Positions 43,705 to 55,678 of a DNA stretch of 64,000 bases are shown one piece after another. Every line of letters begins with the position of its first letter. Within the stretch, counting starts at the first letter, position 1. Position numbers and translations under genes: made by a program. The notes beneath the pieces were generated by a model. The model had not been told where the DNA came from, did no database searches, and saw nothing but the letters and a program-made list of their open reading frames with translations. The stretch comes from Anagrus nilaparvatae (Eukaryota > Arthropoda > Insecta > Hymenoptera > Mymaridae), in contig JAKSXM010000007.1 of assembly GCA_022575985.1 (NCBI GenBank), forward strand, positions 35,404,501 to 35,468,500, in the 5' to 3' direction.

Positions 43705-45991
43705 GGGTCAATATTTGTGAAGTGTATACAGTTTGGATTTTCGAGTCTCAGAATCTACTCCAAAGTATGTTCGGTCGAAAGCATATATAAAAAAAATAAT
43801 TTTCCCCAATTTTTAGCTTTTTAGATCCAATCCTCTATTTTTTACAGCGATTTTTGTTTTTTTCAATTTTTTGAAATTTTTAATTTTTGAGAAATTTATG
43901 TTCATTAATTTTTCTCGCAACCGCGCACTTTACAATGAAATTTTTTTTCCTTATAGTACCCCATAGGAAATTTCCCGTAGAATTCGATTCTGGGGTCCAA
44001 ATTTTTTTTTGAACTGCGCATGCGCGAGAAAATCAACATTCTTGCTTTGCCTTTTCTAGCTTATATGCCTCAGCTGCAGACAGCTCAATTTTCATCCTGT
44101 TGGTCTCAAACTGTAGGTTTTTTCATATACTTTCAGAATATGAAATCATTTTTTTGGGTAAATTTATTTTAAAAGCACTAAAATTGAAAAATAGCGATTT
44201 TTAAAAAATCATTTTTCACAAATTTTGAATTTTCCGCCAAGTCACGTGACCAAATGAAAATCTGACTGAAAATTCGGATTCAGCGGAAAATTTTACATAA
44301 GGATACCAATTTTCGTCTTATTTCATTAAATAGTTTCTAAGATATCCCATTTTAAAGATAAAGATTAAAATTGACTTTTTTTAAAAAACCCTAAAAATGG
44401 GACTCTGACTTTAATTATCATATCTGTTAAACAAATAATTATAAAAAGACGAGTAAAAATTTTTTGGAAACTAAGGGCTTGTAAAAAATTTTTGAGGCCT
44501 ATAGAACTCGTTTCTTTTAAAAATTAGAATTTTGGCAGCAATTTCAAAATTGGTCATTTTGGGGTAAGAATAGGCATTTGGTTTATTGACTATCGGCATG
44601 AGAGATTTAGCGACAAATGATTGCAGTGTGCGGTAACTGAATGGTGACACTTATACTAAAAAAATGAGACCAATTGGAAGTATTTTGGTTAACTGGCACG
44701 TTTGCAGCTTTGTATTAAAGATTATGAAAAAAATCCTATTTTATAACATTGTTATATTTTGTAGCTATTCTATCTTATTTTCAATTTTCCGAATTTTCTA
44801 GTTACCTAATGAAAATTTTGACGAAATTTTCCGTTTCCTCGAGAATTTTTACAAAAGTCTCCCTTTTTGGAAAAGTTTTGGATGTTTCCGTAACGCTATA
44901 GAAATAAAAGAAATAGCAAAATACTAAATAACTACAAAATACCACAATGTTATCAAATAGGATTTTTTCGTAATCTTTAATACTAAGCTGCAAACGTGCC
45001 AGTTAACCTAAATACTTCCAATTGGTCTCATTTTTTTGGTATAAGTGTCACCATTCAGTTACCGTACACTGCAATTATTTGTCGCTAAATCTCTCATGCC
45101 GATAGTCAATAAACCAAATGCCTATTCTTACCCCAAAATGACCAATTTTGAAATTGCTGCCAAAATTCTAATTTTTAAAAGAAACGAGTTCTATAGGCCT
45201 CAAAAATTTTTTACAAGCCCTTAGTTTCCAAAAAATTTTTACTCGTCTTTTTATAATTATTTGTTTAACAGATATGATAATTAAAGTCAGAGTCCCATTT
45301 TTAGGGTTTTTTAAAAAAAGTCAATTTTAATCTTTATCTTTAAAATGGGATATCTTAGAAACTATTTAATGAAATAAGACGAAAATTGGTATCCTTATGT
45401 AAAATTTTCCGCTGAATCCGAATTTTCAGTCAGATTTTCATTTGGTCACGTGACTTGGCGGAAAATTCAAAATTTGTGAAAAATGATTTTTTAAAAATCG
45501 CTATTTTTCAATTTTAGTGCTTTTAAAATAAATTTACCCAAAAAAATGATTTCATATTCTGAAAGTATATGAAAAAACCTACAGTTTGAGACCAACAGAA
45601 TGAAAATTGAGCTGTCTGCAGCTGAGGCATATAAGCTAGAAAAGGCAAAGCAAGAATGTTGATTTTCTCGCGCATGCGCAGTTCAAAAAAAAATTTGGAC
45701 CCCAGAATCGAATTCTACGGGAAATTTCCTATGGGGTACTATAAGGAAAAAAAATTTTATTGTAAAGTGCGCAATTGCGAGAAAAATTAATGAACATAAA
45801 TTTCTCAAAAATTAAAAATTTCAAAAAATTGAAAAAAACAAAAATCGCTGTAAAAAATAGAGGATTGGATCTAAAAATCTAAAAATTGGGGAAAATTATT
45901 TTTTTTATATATGCTTTCGACCAAACATACTTTGGAGTAGATTTCGAGACCCACCCATGCAAAGTCATATACAGTTCACAAATATTGACCC
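43705..45991. mobile_element. 2287-bp foldback element, copy 2 (inverted)
   Basis: It has the same length, arms, loop and motifs as 21027-23313. The 'cgaaaatccaaactgt'-type end is now on the left and the 'tgggtgggtc' end on the right, so the copy is reversed. ATGT duplications flank it. The high identity of the two copies suggests recent movement or gene conversion. Confidence 0.85.
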
Positions 45992-46405
45992 ATGTACCAA
46001 TTTTTTTTTTCTTTCATCGAGTTGTGTTTGAAATTTGCTCTGTACAGTTTCTCGAACATACATACTAACACACATACCTTCAGTATAAGCATGTTAGAGG
46101 CATCGGAATGACTTGGGGACAAAATTTCTCCACAAATTAGACAATTTTAAGAACTTTTCGTTTTTTGACCTGACAAAATTATAAGGCACGATTTCATCTA
46201 TATATTACATATATAGTGATCGTGCCTAAAAAGGTAAGCCTTTTTCTAGAACATTGTGATTTTGTATGTAGTTTTTTTCTGTTTTTACAAAATCTGCTGT
46301 TCTTAAAAAAAAATTAATAGTAAAACTGCCATTTTTTAAGGTTTTTTGCCATTTTCTGCAATTTTAGGTTATGTTATACAGATGTGAGTCAAAAATAAAA
46401 AAAAA

Positions 46406-47065
46406 ACAAAAAAGTAGAAAAGTAGAACCCTTTGACAAAATTGTCAAAATTGGTTGTTTAGATTTGGTGTGATGAATTTTTAAAAATTAAAAACAAAAAA
46501 TTTCGCTCAGAAAACAGCTTTAAAAAGTATAAGCACACAAATTGCCCCTGAATTTTTCATATGTAGAGTAAAGTTGATCGATATTTGAGTAGATTAATAT
46601 ATGTTAGAAAAGTGTAGCCCCCCCCCATTTTTTCGTGCTATTTTCAGAACTCCACTTTTCCAATGTTATTTAAATGGGGTACATTTTGGCCAATATCGTC
46701 AAAACCGATACTAAAAATTAAAAACTGACTTCGGGAGGTTTTTGTTACCAAAAAAGCACCACTTCCAGAGAATCTCAAGTCCACCCTCTCCAGAGTGGAT
46801 TTCGTCGAATATTCACCCCCCTCCCTTTAAAGTATTTACTTTGTTTTATTCGCTTATTACTAAACTTAATTTTTGCTTTATATTTTTTTTGCGTATTGCA
46901 TATACATTATACATTTGAAATTTTCAATCGGAGGTCTGGCAACTTCTTATGAATAAATAATAATAATTGTAATTTGTATCAATTGCGGATCAAATTGATT
47001 TAAATAATAATTTTTAATTTTTAATAAAGCAAATTTAGGAATGAACCACATCTTTTTAAATACAT
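46406..47065. other. AT-rich spacer, no gene recognised
   Basis: Contains a C run at about 46619-46627 and no supported frame. Confidence 0.55.
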
Positions 47066-47327
47066 TGTTAAGAAAATAATAATATTAATTATGTATTAAT
47101 ATGTCTATGTAAAAGAGAGAGAGATAGTATATACGCACGCCGTCTTCGGCCACTTCCCCGATCGGTAAAAGTGCGCCTTATCGTCTTCTTAGCAACAACT
47201 TATATAAAATAAAGACGTAATTAAACACACTTAAAATATCATTTATAATTATCCTAATTTATTATTACTATCCACCTCATCCTCAACCACCACTACACTA
47301 GTTATTTTAATGGCAATCTTCCACTAT
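47066..47327 (+). repeat. 5' LTR of BEL-like element A
   Basis: Starts TGTTAAGAAAATAA and ends TCTTCCACTAT; matches 52634-53270 without its MITE. Confidence 0.75.
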
Positions 47328-47982
47328 TTGGTACTTCGAGAAAAAGTGTAAAAAAATAAAAAAAAACATCATCATCAATCAGCACCATTAAAAACTTTCG
47401 ATTTCAATCAAGATATCCGATTATTTATACGTGTGGATCATTTATTTTAAGAAAAATTTTAATTTTTTAAATAAATTGATAAATGGTGATATTTAATTTT
47501 TAAAGTGAGTATATCTTATATTGTGCAAAAAAAAGCAAGTTAAATTTATTTAATATTATAATTTGTTTTTTTTAATAATTTACATTATACAGGTCTTTTG
47601 ATTACTTGTATGGAATGTATATAACGTAAATATATGTATGTATGTGTGTGTGCGCGCCTCAATTAGATTTCAATTTCATGGTAACCGGCAGAGCGGCTAT
47701 ATCTCCCGCCAGACCAAGACACTGGGTTAAATAAATACAAGTATTATTAATTATCGCGCAGTTATTTTCCTTATTTTCCACTAAAAACCCTTCATTTCTG
47801 GCATCCCTGGTCAATAAAATGAAAGTTAAAAACAAAGAAAAAGAAAAGTCTTTATTTTTTGTGTGTTCTTTCTTTTTAATATACATGCATGAGGAGTGTA
47901 TAATGGTGCCGGCAAGAAACACGTGATATAAACTTCGAAAAAAATCGTTAGTTCAATTAATCACGGCGTATCAAGATCATCA

Positions 47983-48204
47983 TTGGCAAAATTAAAAAAA
48001 AAATTATCGAAATTCAATGCACGGTGGGAGTCAACAAAAAATGACAAAATGAACAAAATCTTGTTGAAGAAGAAGAAAGAAAAGAAGGAAGTACTTTGGC
48101 GCGAAAAGTATTACAAGGTCAACAGCGAATCAACGACCAACTTAAAACCGGAAAAAGAAGCCATAAGAAAAAATCTGTTTATTTGTCACGTGGGTCCGTT
48201 ATAT
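47983..48204 (+). pseudogene. Gag N-terminal remnant of element B
   Basis: MAKLKKKLSKFNARWESTK and following Lys-rich residues fit the helical start of BEL/Pao gag (a W-centred motif in a coiled coil). It ends after about 73 codons. Confidence 0.4.
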
Positions 48205-49458
48205 TAGCAGAATGAAGTTATTGATGTCACTGCTTGCCTTTTTTTTGTTGTTGGCGTCAAATTAAGATAAGTACAATTTTGTCAATTTCATTTTTCTTTC
48301 CTTCTTCGATGCATTTTTGTAAATTAAAAAAAAAAATAATAAGTTAAATTAAAGTCTTTCAATAAATTTGTACATATTATAATCAAATTGAAAAATTTTT
48401 ATAAATCAAATTGAAATAATTTAACATAATTGTGCTGTGAATTTTATTTTGAAAATAAAATTTTATAAATTATTATTATTGGCATCATTTATTCAGCATA
48501 TACTAAATTAATTAAAATTTCCTTAAGGTACTATTTTGGACTTTATGCTTCTGGCTTGGTTTTCTGGTTGTGACAACTGCACGCTGAACCTATGTGGACC
48601 TTGGTGGACCTTAATCATTGTTGCAGTACCTAGCGTATTTTTGGAAGGATTGTGGTCAGTTGAGGGAGGATTGGCGATTCAGCGATTGGTGTTGCAGCGT
48701 CAGCACTGATAACTAATTAATTTAATTAAAATTTTAAATTGTGATAGCTGATTTCAATATTTCTATTATTTGGAAATTAGTAAGGTGGGTGGTATTATTA
48801 CCACATCCACAAATTTGTAATTATTCAGATTTAAAATTTATTGGACTTCGTAGAAGGGTGGAAACTTGACTTTGGTAGTCATGTTTTTATAATATGATGA
48901 ATATTGACATAGTATGATGGATTGGTAACAAATTTTTTAGCTCATCTGTCTCTCAAATTTTTTAATTTATAATTAATTTTTTTAGATCATTTAAATTTTA
49001 TATTGAAGTTTGGTTGAATCAGGTGCTTAGGACGAATGTATGAAATTTAAATTTTATTTGGTGTTTTTTTTTTGGTTGTTGGAAATTTTAATATAAATAC
49101 CCTTTTATTTTGGTGGGAGAGAGATGGGTTGAATATTTGGTTGAATGTATTGACATTATATTGTGTTAATATTAATTTTAAATTGGATTAAATATAATTA
49201 GTATATTTATTACCTTAGTAATAAATTTGGCAAATGACTGATACAGTTTGTTTCAGTCATATCTTAATACTAATCTTGGTATTTAATAATATATATTTAT
49301 TAGTATATTTATTAGTGTCTCTAATAAATTTGGCACATGACTGAGACCGTTGGTTTCAGTGATATCTTAATACTAATTTCTTGGAGCTGTTTTAGCTTAT
49401 CATTCTTGCTAGAGTTTAGAACATTTAGTCTGAATAAAGATGTAGTTTTTATTTTTCT

Positions 49459-49644
49459 TTGAAGTCTTATAAAATAAGTAGTGTTGGCAATGTGGTGCTG
49501 GTCTCTGATGAGACAATGCCACCCGCAAAATGGCCCTTGGCTAGATTAGTTCAGGTTTACCATGGTTCTGATAGGTTGGTGCGTGTGGTTGGCCTCATAA
49601 CTGGGTCAACACAGCTTAAAAGATCAATTTGTGTATTAATGTAA
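49459..49644 (+). pseudogene. BEL/Pao pol C-terminal (DUF5641-like) remnant
   Basis: VGNVVLVSDETMPPAKWPLAR, then VYHGSDRLVRVVGLIT and LKRSI, match the domain at the end of BEL/Pao pol (V-G-x-V-x-L...PP-x-x-WPL-x-R-x...V-R-V-V...K-R-P-I). It directly precedes the purine tract and 3' LTR of element B, as expected for the end of pol. Confidence 0.75.
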
Positions 49645-50329
49645 ATTCATGAAAATTATTAAATAAAATAAGATTGTAGAACTACATGATTGTATACAAA
49701 GATTATCTAATTAATTGAATTTTAATCGTATGGTAAATAATTTTTAAATATTGATTTTAATTTAAAATTTAAAAAATTTTTAAATTATTGAAAATAATAT
49801 TCCTGATTTTTTATATCTTTTATTTAAAATTGTAAGCAGCATTTGCATTCACCGCATAGTTTTATTTTTAATTGGTTTTTGTTAATTTGTAGACATTTTT
49901 ATTTCATTAAAATGTGGTGGGTGGAAATGTTGTAGAATGTATATAATGTAAATATATGTATGTATGTATGTGTTTGTGTGTGTGTGTGCGCCTCACTTAG
50001 ATTTCATGTTCATGGTAAGCGGCAGAGCGGCTGTATCTCCCGCCAGAGCCTATAGCCAAGACGTTGGCTATAAGCCGTTAAATAAATACAGGTATTATTA
50101 ATTATCGTGCAGTTATTTTCCTTATTATCCACTATTTCCTTTCAATTACCTTTTATTTTTTATATTAATTAAAAAAAAAAAAATTTTGAATATTGAATAA
50201 AACGCTATATTCACATTTATATGTAGCAGCTCTAAAAATATTTAAAAATTATATTAGTGTTTTTACTTTTTTTTTACTTTCCCTTTTATTTTTTAGATTA
50301 ATTCAAATTTTAAAATAATCTCAAGACCA

Positions 50330-52310
50330 TGGCTTATTTAATTTTAGATGAGAATGATTTAAAGCCCCGTATTGAAAAATCTTATGCTAATTTTGCTAAA
50401 GATGAGAGCAAAATGTCTGCTGCTTCTTGTTAAATAAGAATGCAGGAATTAATGGATAATTGGAAGAAATTTGAGCAAAATCACCATGAACTATTTGCTT
50501 AGTCTGTGTAACTGAACTTTCAAAAAATCATTCATATTTTACTTCACAATTTTTTGATAATTTGTATGAAAAATACTTGGAGGATCTTAGTTGTTTTCAA
50601 GAAATAAATAATCAATGAAATTCAACCATAAATGATTTTCATAATGTTTTTCTTAAGTCCCGGACCGGGACTCCCTACTGAGGTTCAACTTCAGCTCAGA
50701 ACGTGCCACCCACAAATTTTCACCCGCCTAAACAAAAATAACATTCAAACAAATTAACCCCAAAGCCTCTTTAAAAGTAGCGTTTTTTCTATTCGAGTCA
50801 TTTTCTGGACCTCACTCTCTGGCCTCCATTCGCGGAGGGCTGGTCGCAATCTTATACACGCGAAAAAGGTATGTTTCGCAATGTCTACCTCACCCACGTA
50901 GTGAAAGCACTGTTTTGTTCCTATCTTGGCATATTTAAAGAGCTGGCTACGGAAGTATTTATGGCCAGATAGGAACTGGGTGAGATAGAAATCAACTTCC
51001 CCATGTTCCCGGTCAATCTATGCCCTGAGGTCGGTTATGAGCCTGTGTGCACACCGCCCGTTTGGATCTCCATTCCAGCGTCGCTGCCATCCATTCATAG
51101 TGCGGGAGCGTGCGGTGGCTGAAGCCGTTTCGCGTGACTCCACGTCACTATGGTATATTACTATGGTATCCGCCAATATCTTTTCTCCATACAGCAGTAT
51201 GGAGTTGACCGTAGACCTCAGAAGCTTTTACCTTCCTGATCTAGGCCCGCCAATATTTACCATTAACCACGCCATGGATAAAAACACCTTAGCAATCTTT
51301 TTACACGACTTCTTTAACTGGGCATTGAAGGTAAGCTTGTTCTCAAACAGAACCCCCAGATATCTTGTGGCCTAGTAGAAATCGTTTAAGGATTCCCATA
51401 ATCGTCGAATCTTATATCGATTTTGGTAGAAACCCTTCGACGGGTCAGCAAAACAATCTCGATTTTAGGGATTGCCAGCTGGAGCTCGTGTTCCTCCATC
51501 CTGATTGAGCCTCAATGCTATCTTTATCTACAATAGGCTCGATCATCTCCACCTCGCTGAACAGTGGAATCTCATCACTCGGAACCTCCTGCTTCGGGTG
51601 GTCGATAATCTGGTGATCAGGGAAAAGAGAATCCATTATTCTTTTGGTCACGTACACATCCATTGTTCTGTCAGACCTCGGGTTAAGTTTGCCCATGACA
51701 ACTGCATTAAGCCACGGGCATTGCTGAAGAGGATGGCTTTTGCAAGCCTGTGATAATCATATAATAATCAAATCAGTTCATGATGATTTTGATCGACTTC
51801 TAAGACTTGATTTACCAACCTCTGATAGACAATTTAAAAATTGGGAATCTTTTCAGGATATATTCCAGTCAACAGCAGTTAATAAGCCAGGGGTTCCTGA
51901 TATAACTAAACTTAGACAACTTAGAACTCAAGTTCAGGAAGACGTGGGTAGCTTGGTTCAGCGTTATTCTTTGAATTTTGTCATAGTCTGAAAGAAACTC
52001 AACTATATATATCAAAACAAATGAAGTTTAATTAATGCTCATACATCTTCAATATTTTCTCTTGAAAAAATGTCAAAACCTTCCTCAGCTGATTTAAAGG
52101 TAATTTTAGTAGACATTATACACCTTTGTCAGCTTTCAGATTATTAGGTCACCCTGTTGACTTCTGGGATGATTTGTTGATACTCCACATTGTTTCTCTA
52201 TTTGATAATGAAACAAAGAGACATTGAGAAGTTTATTTGAGCAATTTGTCGTTGTCAGCTAAATTTAATGATGTTCATCATAATTAGGTCAAAATTCTGA
52301 ATTAAATACT
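50330..52310 (+). pseudogene. BEL/Pao gag remnant of element A
   Basis: MAYLILDENDLKPRIEK starts at 50330, with WKKFEQNHHELF downstream. After an inserted R1-like fragment (about 50655-51748), gag resumes with FKNWESFQDIFQS and ITKLRQLRTQVQ, then a WDDLLIHIVSL-like block in another frame. The W-x-x-F...NH-x-E-L and F-x-x-W-x-x-F-x-D-x-F patterns are typical of BEL/Pao gag. Several stops disrupt it. Confidence 0.65.
50655..51748 (-). pseudogene. R1-clade retrotransposon fragment, internally deleted
   Basis: Minus-strand frames begin at RLAKAI, then MGKLNPRSD, PLFSEVEM and a jump to the RT tail. They match MGKLNRGSD and PLFSEDEM of the 61.3 kb copy. The central RT is missing, and several stops follow. 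The 3' UTR ends near 50655. It is inserted in the gag remnant of element A. Confidence 0.75.
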
Positions 52311-52633
52311 GATTCTTCTTGAAATTTTAATTTTTTAAATAAATTGATAAGTGGTGATATTTAATTTTTGAAGTGTGTGGATAATATAATGCAAAAATAA
52401 AAAAAAAGCAACCTAAAAAAAAAAATCAAAATTTGACATTAATCATCGAAATTTAATTATGGAGAAAATAAAAAAAAAAGAATTTTTTCTTAAAAAAAAA
52501 CGTATATAAATTTTAAATAATTTGATTTTTTTAAAGGGTTTAATTTTGTTATATTTAAATTTCTATCTTTTTGTTGATAATTTTTAATAAAAATTGATTT
52601 AAATTTTGTATTCAAAATTAAAGGGGGAGAATC

Positions 52634-53270
52634 TTAAGAAAATAATAATATTAATAATAATGTATTTACATGTGTACGTAAAAGAGAGGCCCTTCTACAC
52701 CAAAACATAATGATGTTTTATGATAATCGTGTTTGTTGGATATTTTGTGGTATAGCTGGGATATTCGAAATTAAAGTTATTACAACATGGCGCCACTAGT
52801 AGTATTCGTAAATAATTTTAATAAAAATTAAACAATAAAATGTAATTAAATGGTATTTTAACTATAGATTAAGTTATTTTTTATAAAAATTATAAACAAT
52901 TTATGTAACTAATAAGTTTTTAGTGGGTTATAACCATTTAAATATGTAATTTTAAGGCTATATTTTTAGTACGGTGTAGCTGGAAAAAAAATATCCAACA
53001 AACATGATTATCATAAAACATCATTATGTGTTGGTGTAGAAAGGGCCAGAGAGAGAGAGATAGAGAGAGAGTAAATACGCACGCCGTGTCTGGCCACTAG
53101 ATCGATCTGTAAAGTGTGCCTTATGGTGTTCTTAGCAACACCTTATATAAAATAAAGGCATAATTAAGCACAATTAAAATATAATTTATAATTATTGTAA
53201 TTTATTATTATTTTCCACCTGATCCTCATCCACCACTCCATTAGTTACTTTAATGGCAATCTTCCACTAT
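52634..53270 (+). repeat. 3' LTR of BEL-like element A, split by a MITE
   Basis: The same LTR as 47066-47327, interrupted at 52688-53048. Confidence 0.75.
52688..53048. mobile_element. 361-bp MITE in the LTR
   Basis: Terminal inverted repeats of about 55-60 bp begin GGCCCTTTCTACACCAA (one T fewer on the left). The flanks are AGAGA repeats, so the target duplication length (1, 3 or 5 bp all fit) is ambiguous and the superfamily open. There is no coding capacity. Confidence 0.8.
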
Positions 53271-53802
53271 AAATAAACATTATATTTTGTTCGTAAAGGC
53301 CTTTTTTTAAAATTATTTAATTTAAATACTTAAAATAAAATATTTTTTGAGTTCTCATTATTAATCTCATATCGTCTCGATCTCGACTAGATTTTGAAAC
53401 GAAATAGATAAGAGATCCGGAATTTCAAGATTGAAATGAAATTGAACAAAATCTTGATATTTACTCGTCTGGAACACCTCTCGACAAATTTAATTTTTTT
53501 TAAATTTATTGCATAACTGATGGGAAGAGGGTAAAGAAACATATTTTGTACATTAATAATTCATAAATTAATCATAATTTTTGGCTTGGTTATATTTGTA
53601 GTTAATCAACTATAAATAATAAATAAAAAATAAACAATAAATGCAAATACAAATACAACTATAACCTTAGCAGTCCTATATTATTTCGATTATTAAAATT
53701 TATTTTCTGTTCTTTATTGACAAATTATTTTAAAACAATTTTTATTTTTCAGAATTTTAAAAATACAATGAAAAAACATTTTATGCTTTATTATTTGTTT
53801 AG
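53271..53802. other. AT-rich flank of the GABA-B receptor exon
   Basis: Probably intron; no other feature seen apart from the polypyrimidine-type stretch before the exon. Confidence 0.5.
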
Positions 53803-54043
53803 GTACATAAAAATGTCATCTCCACACTTAAACAATCTTATAATTATTGGATGCATTCTTGCTTATAGTAGTGTGATTGTCCTTGGATTGGACTCCCAGC
53901 TTTCAAGCATCTCAGCCTTTCCATATATATGTGCTGCAAGAGCCTGGCTTTTAATGGCTGGATTTTCTTTAGCCTTTGGATCAATGTTTTCAAAAACTTG
54001 GAGGGTTCATTCTATTTTTACCGATGTAAAGATAAATAAAAAA
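53803..54043 (+). CDS. GABA-B receptor, internal exon (transmembrane region)
   Basis: The exon follows TTTAG at 53802 and ends at a GTAAGG donor at 54044. It encodes about 80 residues in one frame. The start YIKMSSPHLNN, the core FPYICAARAWLLMAGFSLAF and the end SIFTDVK are strongly conserved in the seven-helix domain of metabotropic GABA-B receptors. They cover transmembrane helix 2 to 3 and the next intracellular loop. The entry phase is 2 and exit is in phase 0. I judge it closest to insect subunit 2 but cannot prove the subunit. No other exon was recognised in the window, so introns must be long here and filled with mobile DNA, or this is an isolated duplicate. Confidence 0.85.
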
Positions 54044-54104
54044 GTAAGGCATAATTCTGAAATTACTACAATACGCAAGAATATATATTATAGAGAAATA
54101 AAAA

Positions 54105-54195
54105 GTACAAGCAAAAAAACATACACAAATAAATTTTCAAATATATTTGAAACACAAATATATTTGAAAATTTATTTGTATGTTTTTTTATTTTT
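54105..54195. other. Inverted repeat (hairpin) behind the GABA-B exon
   Basis: 'caagcaaaaaaacatac' followed by 'aaataaattttcaaatatat' is repeated inverted to 'ttttgcttg'. The stem is about 40 bp with a short centre. Confidence 0.8.
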
Positions 54196-54240
54196 GCTTG
54201 TATTTTTGCAATTTTTGCTTTTACATTTGCTTTTATTTCT

Positions 54241-54984
54241 CTAGATCTGTATAAACAATTATCAAAATTATGGATATCTCAAACTCATTCTTACTTAATG
54301 CAATTGAGTCAAATAACTATTGGAGACTATTTTAACAATAAAAGGAATACATTTAAAATAAGCACCCAGTTTATAAACGTTTATATAAGATGATTTTTGT
54401 AAATAAGAAATAATTAGTTTTTTACTGATGTATTGCATGAAAATAATATATGGGGTACTATTTTTTTTTACTACTTAAGTTGATCAAAATACCGAAAAAA
54501 AAAATTTGAAAGCACATCGATAAGATCCATGTTTTCAGGTAGTTTGAACCTTCAGAAAACTGAAAATATCGTGAACAAGAAATCGGCGATAAGTTCTAAA
54601 GTGATTTATGTCAAAAACTGCTTTTTTTGTAACTGAGCTATACGATTTATGAAAGTTTTTATTTTAGGGGTTTTTCTCGATATTTTTCGGGATCCAATTT
54701 TTTGACAAGTTAAAGCAAGTTCTAAACTAATAGAAACAAGGATTTAGAAATGGTTTTTGACAATATTTTTAAATTTATAATCAAGAAAACCTGTTTTTAT
54801 TTTTTGCTTTATTTCTAATTTCGTTATAATACATTTTTTTGCATCTTGCATTTCTTGCATTTTCTGAGGCTGTTTTTAATCTATGTTAATATTTTTATGA
54901 AAATAAAAATTCGTATTCAAAAAATAAAAAAAAAAATAAATTATACAACTTTTTGATTTATTAGAAGGGTTCATTACCTATTGT
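54241..54984. other. AT-rich spacer, nothing recognised
   Basis: No supported coding frame. Confidence 0.55.
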
Positions 54985-55405
54985 ATCGCTAACCAATGAT
55001 TGTCCCTTAGAGTTTAATATACCAGGTATCAATCAGAAATATTTGTACTTCAGTCACAGTATGCTCAGCATAAAAGTAACCATAAAATCAGATACCAATT
55101 ACAGCGAGGTCACTGACGCTACTTTTACAACAATGAATAATGTCTAGCCAGTGAATAATTTGATGCACACTCTTTTCAGACAAAATGAAGTTTTTTAAAT
55201 AAGTGAAAATTACAAATATAGAAACAATATTAAAAATACATTTATAGTATAGAGCATTTATAAACTGTTTGCTGGTGCGTTAATACACTTACATTGCGAC
55301 GTACTTAACCAAAATAAATTATTACTTAATGGTGTCGATCTCCAAGTTAGACTCGGAAAAGCTCGTAAAGACTTTGCATTAATAAACGACTTTGGTACCT
55401 ATTAA
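54985..55405 (+). pseudogene. F54H12.2-like protein remnant
   Basis: One frame has SLTNDCPLEFNIPG, then PVNNLMHTLF, and after an internal loss another frame has LNGVDLQVRL. This order matches the family annotated F54H12.2-like in many insects and nematodes. From memory, the family is tied to large virus-like or Polinton-type mobile DNA; that link is not shown here. At least two stops and a deletion make it dead. It shows that such an element once sat in this locus. Confidence 0.6.
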
Positions 55406-55678
55406 ATTCATTTTCATGCGAATTCATTCCCAGCCCGAATAGCTAAAATAAGTCCGGGCTTACCCGCGCTAATATATTATCCAGAACAACTACCAAGTAT
55501 GATATAACCCGGGTAGACGTCAAGTGATTTATAGCTACAAGAATAAACAAATATTATGTGGTTTTTATATTATAAAAATATTTTGTCAGTGAAGTTTTTT
55601 ATTAATTTAATGTTTGGTAACTATTTAATAACCTCTTCTATTTAACATATTCAGCCTATTTATATTACTTAACCTACT

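Larger units (their letters stand above)
39957..46405. mobile_element. Nested inverted-repeat element, right repeat split
   Basis: 39957-40145 ('gactcacctctgcgtaacat' onward to 'ctagaaaaaggtttacc') recurs inverted at about 46221-46405. 40150-40440 ('actgctttatcgacag' to 'aaaaagattaataataaaaa') recurs inverted at about 41558-41860. The simplest reading is one element with TIRs of about 480 bp whose right TIR was opened by later DNA (about 41899-46220) ending in GGCACGATCAC on both sides. That inserted part holds the Tctex1-like pseudogene and foldback copy 2. Order and termini are uncertain. Confidence 0.5.
47607..50131 (+). mobile_element. Internally deleted BEL/Pao-type element B
   Basis: LTRs at 47607-47780 and 49931-50131 share 'aatgtatataa', 'ggcagagcggct', 'tatctcccgccagac' or a variant, and 'tattattaattatcg'. 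A G-rich tract ('gtggtgggtgg') precedes the 3' LTR. The inside holds a short gag-like frame and a DUF5641-like end of pol; everything between is missing. It sits inside element A, downstream of that element's 5' LTR. Confidence 0.7.
47066..53270 (+). mobile_element. Defective BEL/Pao-type LTR retrotransposon A
   Basis: LTRs at 47066-47327 and 52634-53270 share 'ttaagaaaataataatatta', 'acgcacgccgt', 'cttatataaaataaa' and 'ttaatggcaatcttccacta'. The purine tract AAAGGGGGAGAATC lies just before the 3' LTR. Gag remnants sit between them, but no protease, RT or integrase does. Another LTR element (47607-50131) is nested near the 5' end, an R1-like fragment interrupts gag, and a MITE sits in the 3' LTR. 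No clear target duplication is visible. Confidence 0.7.
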
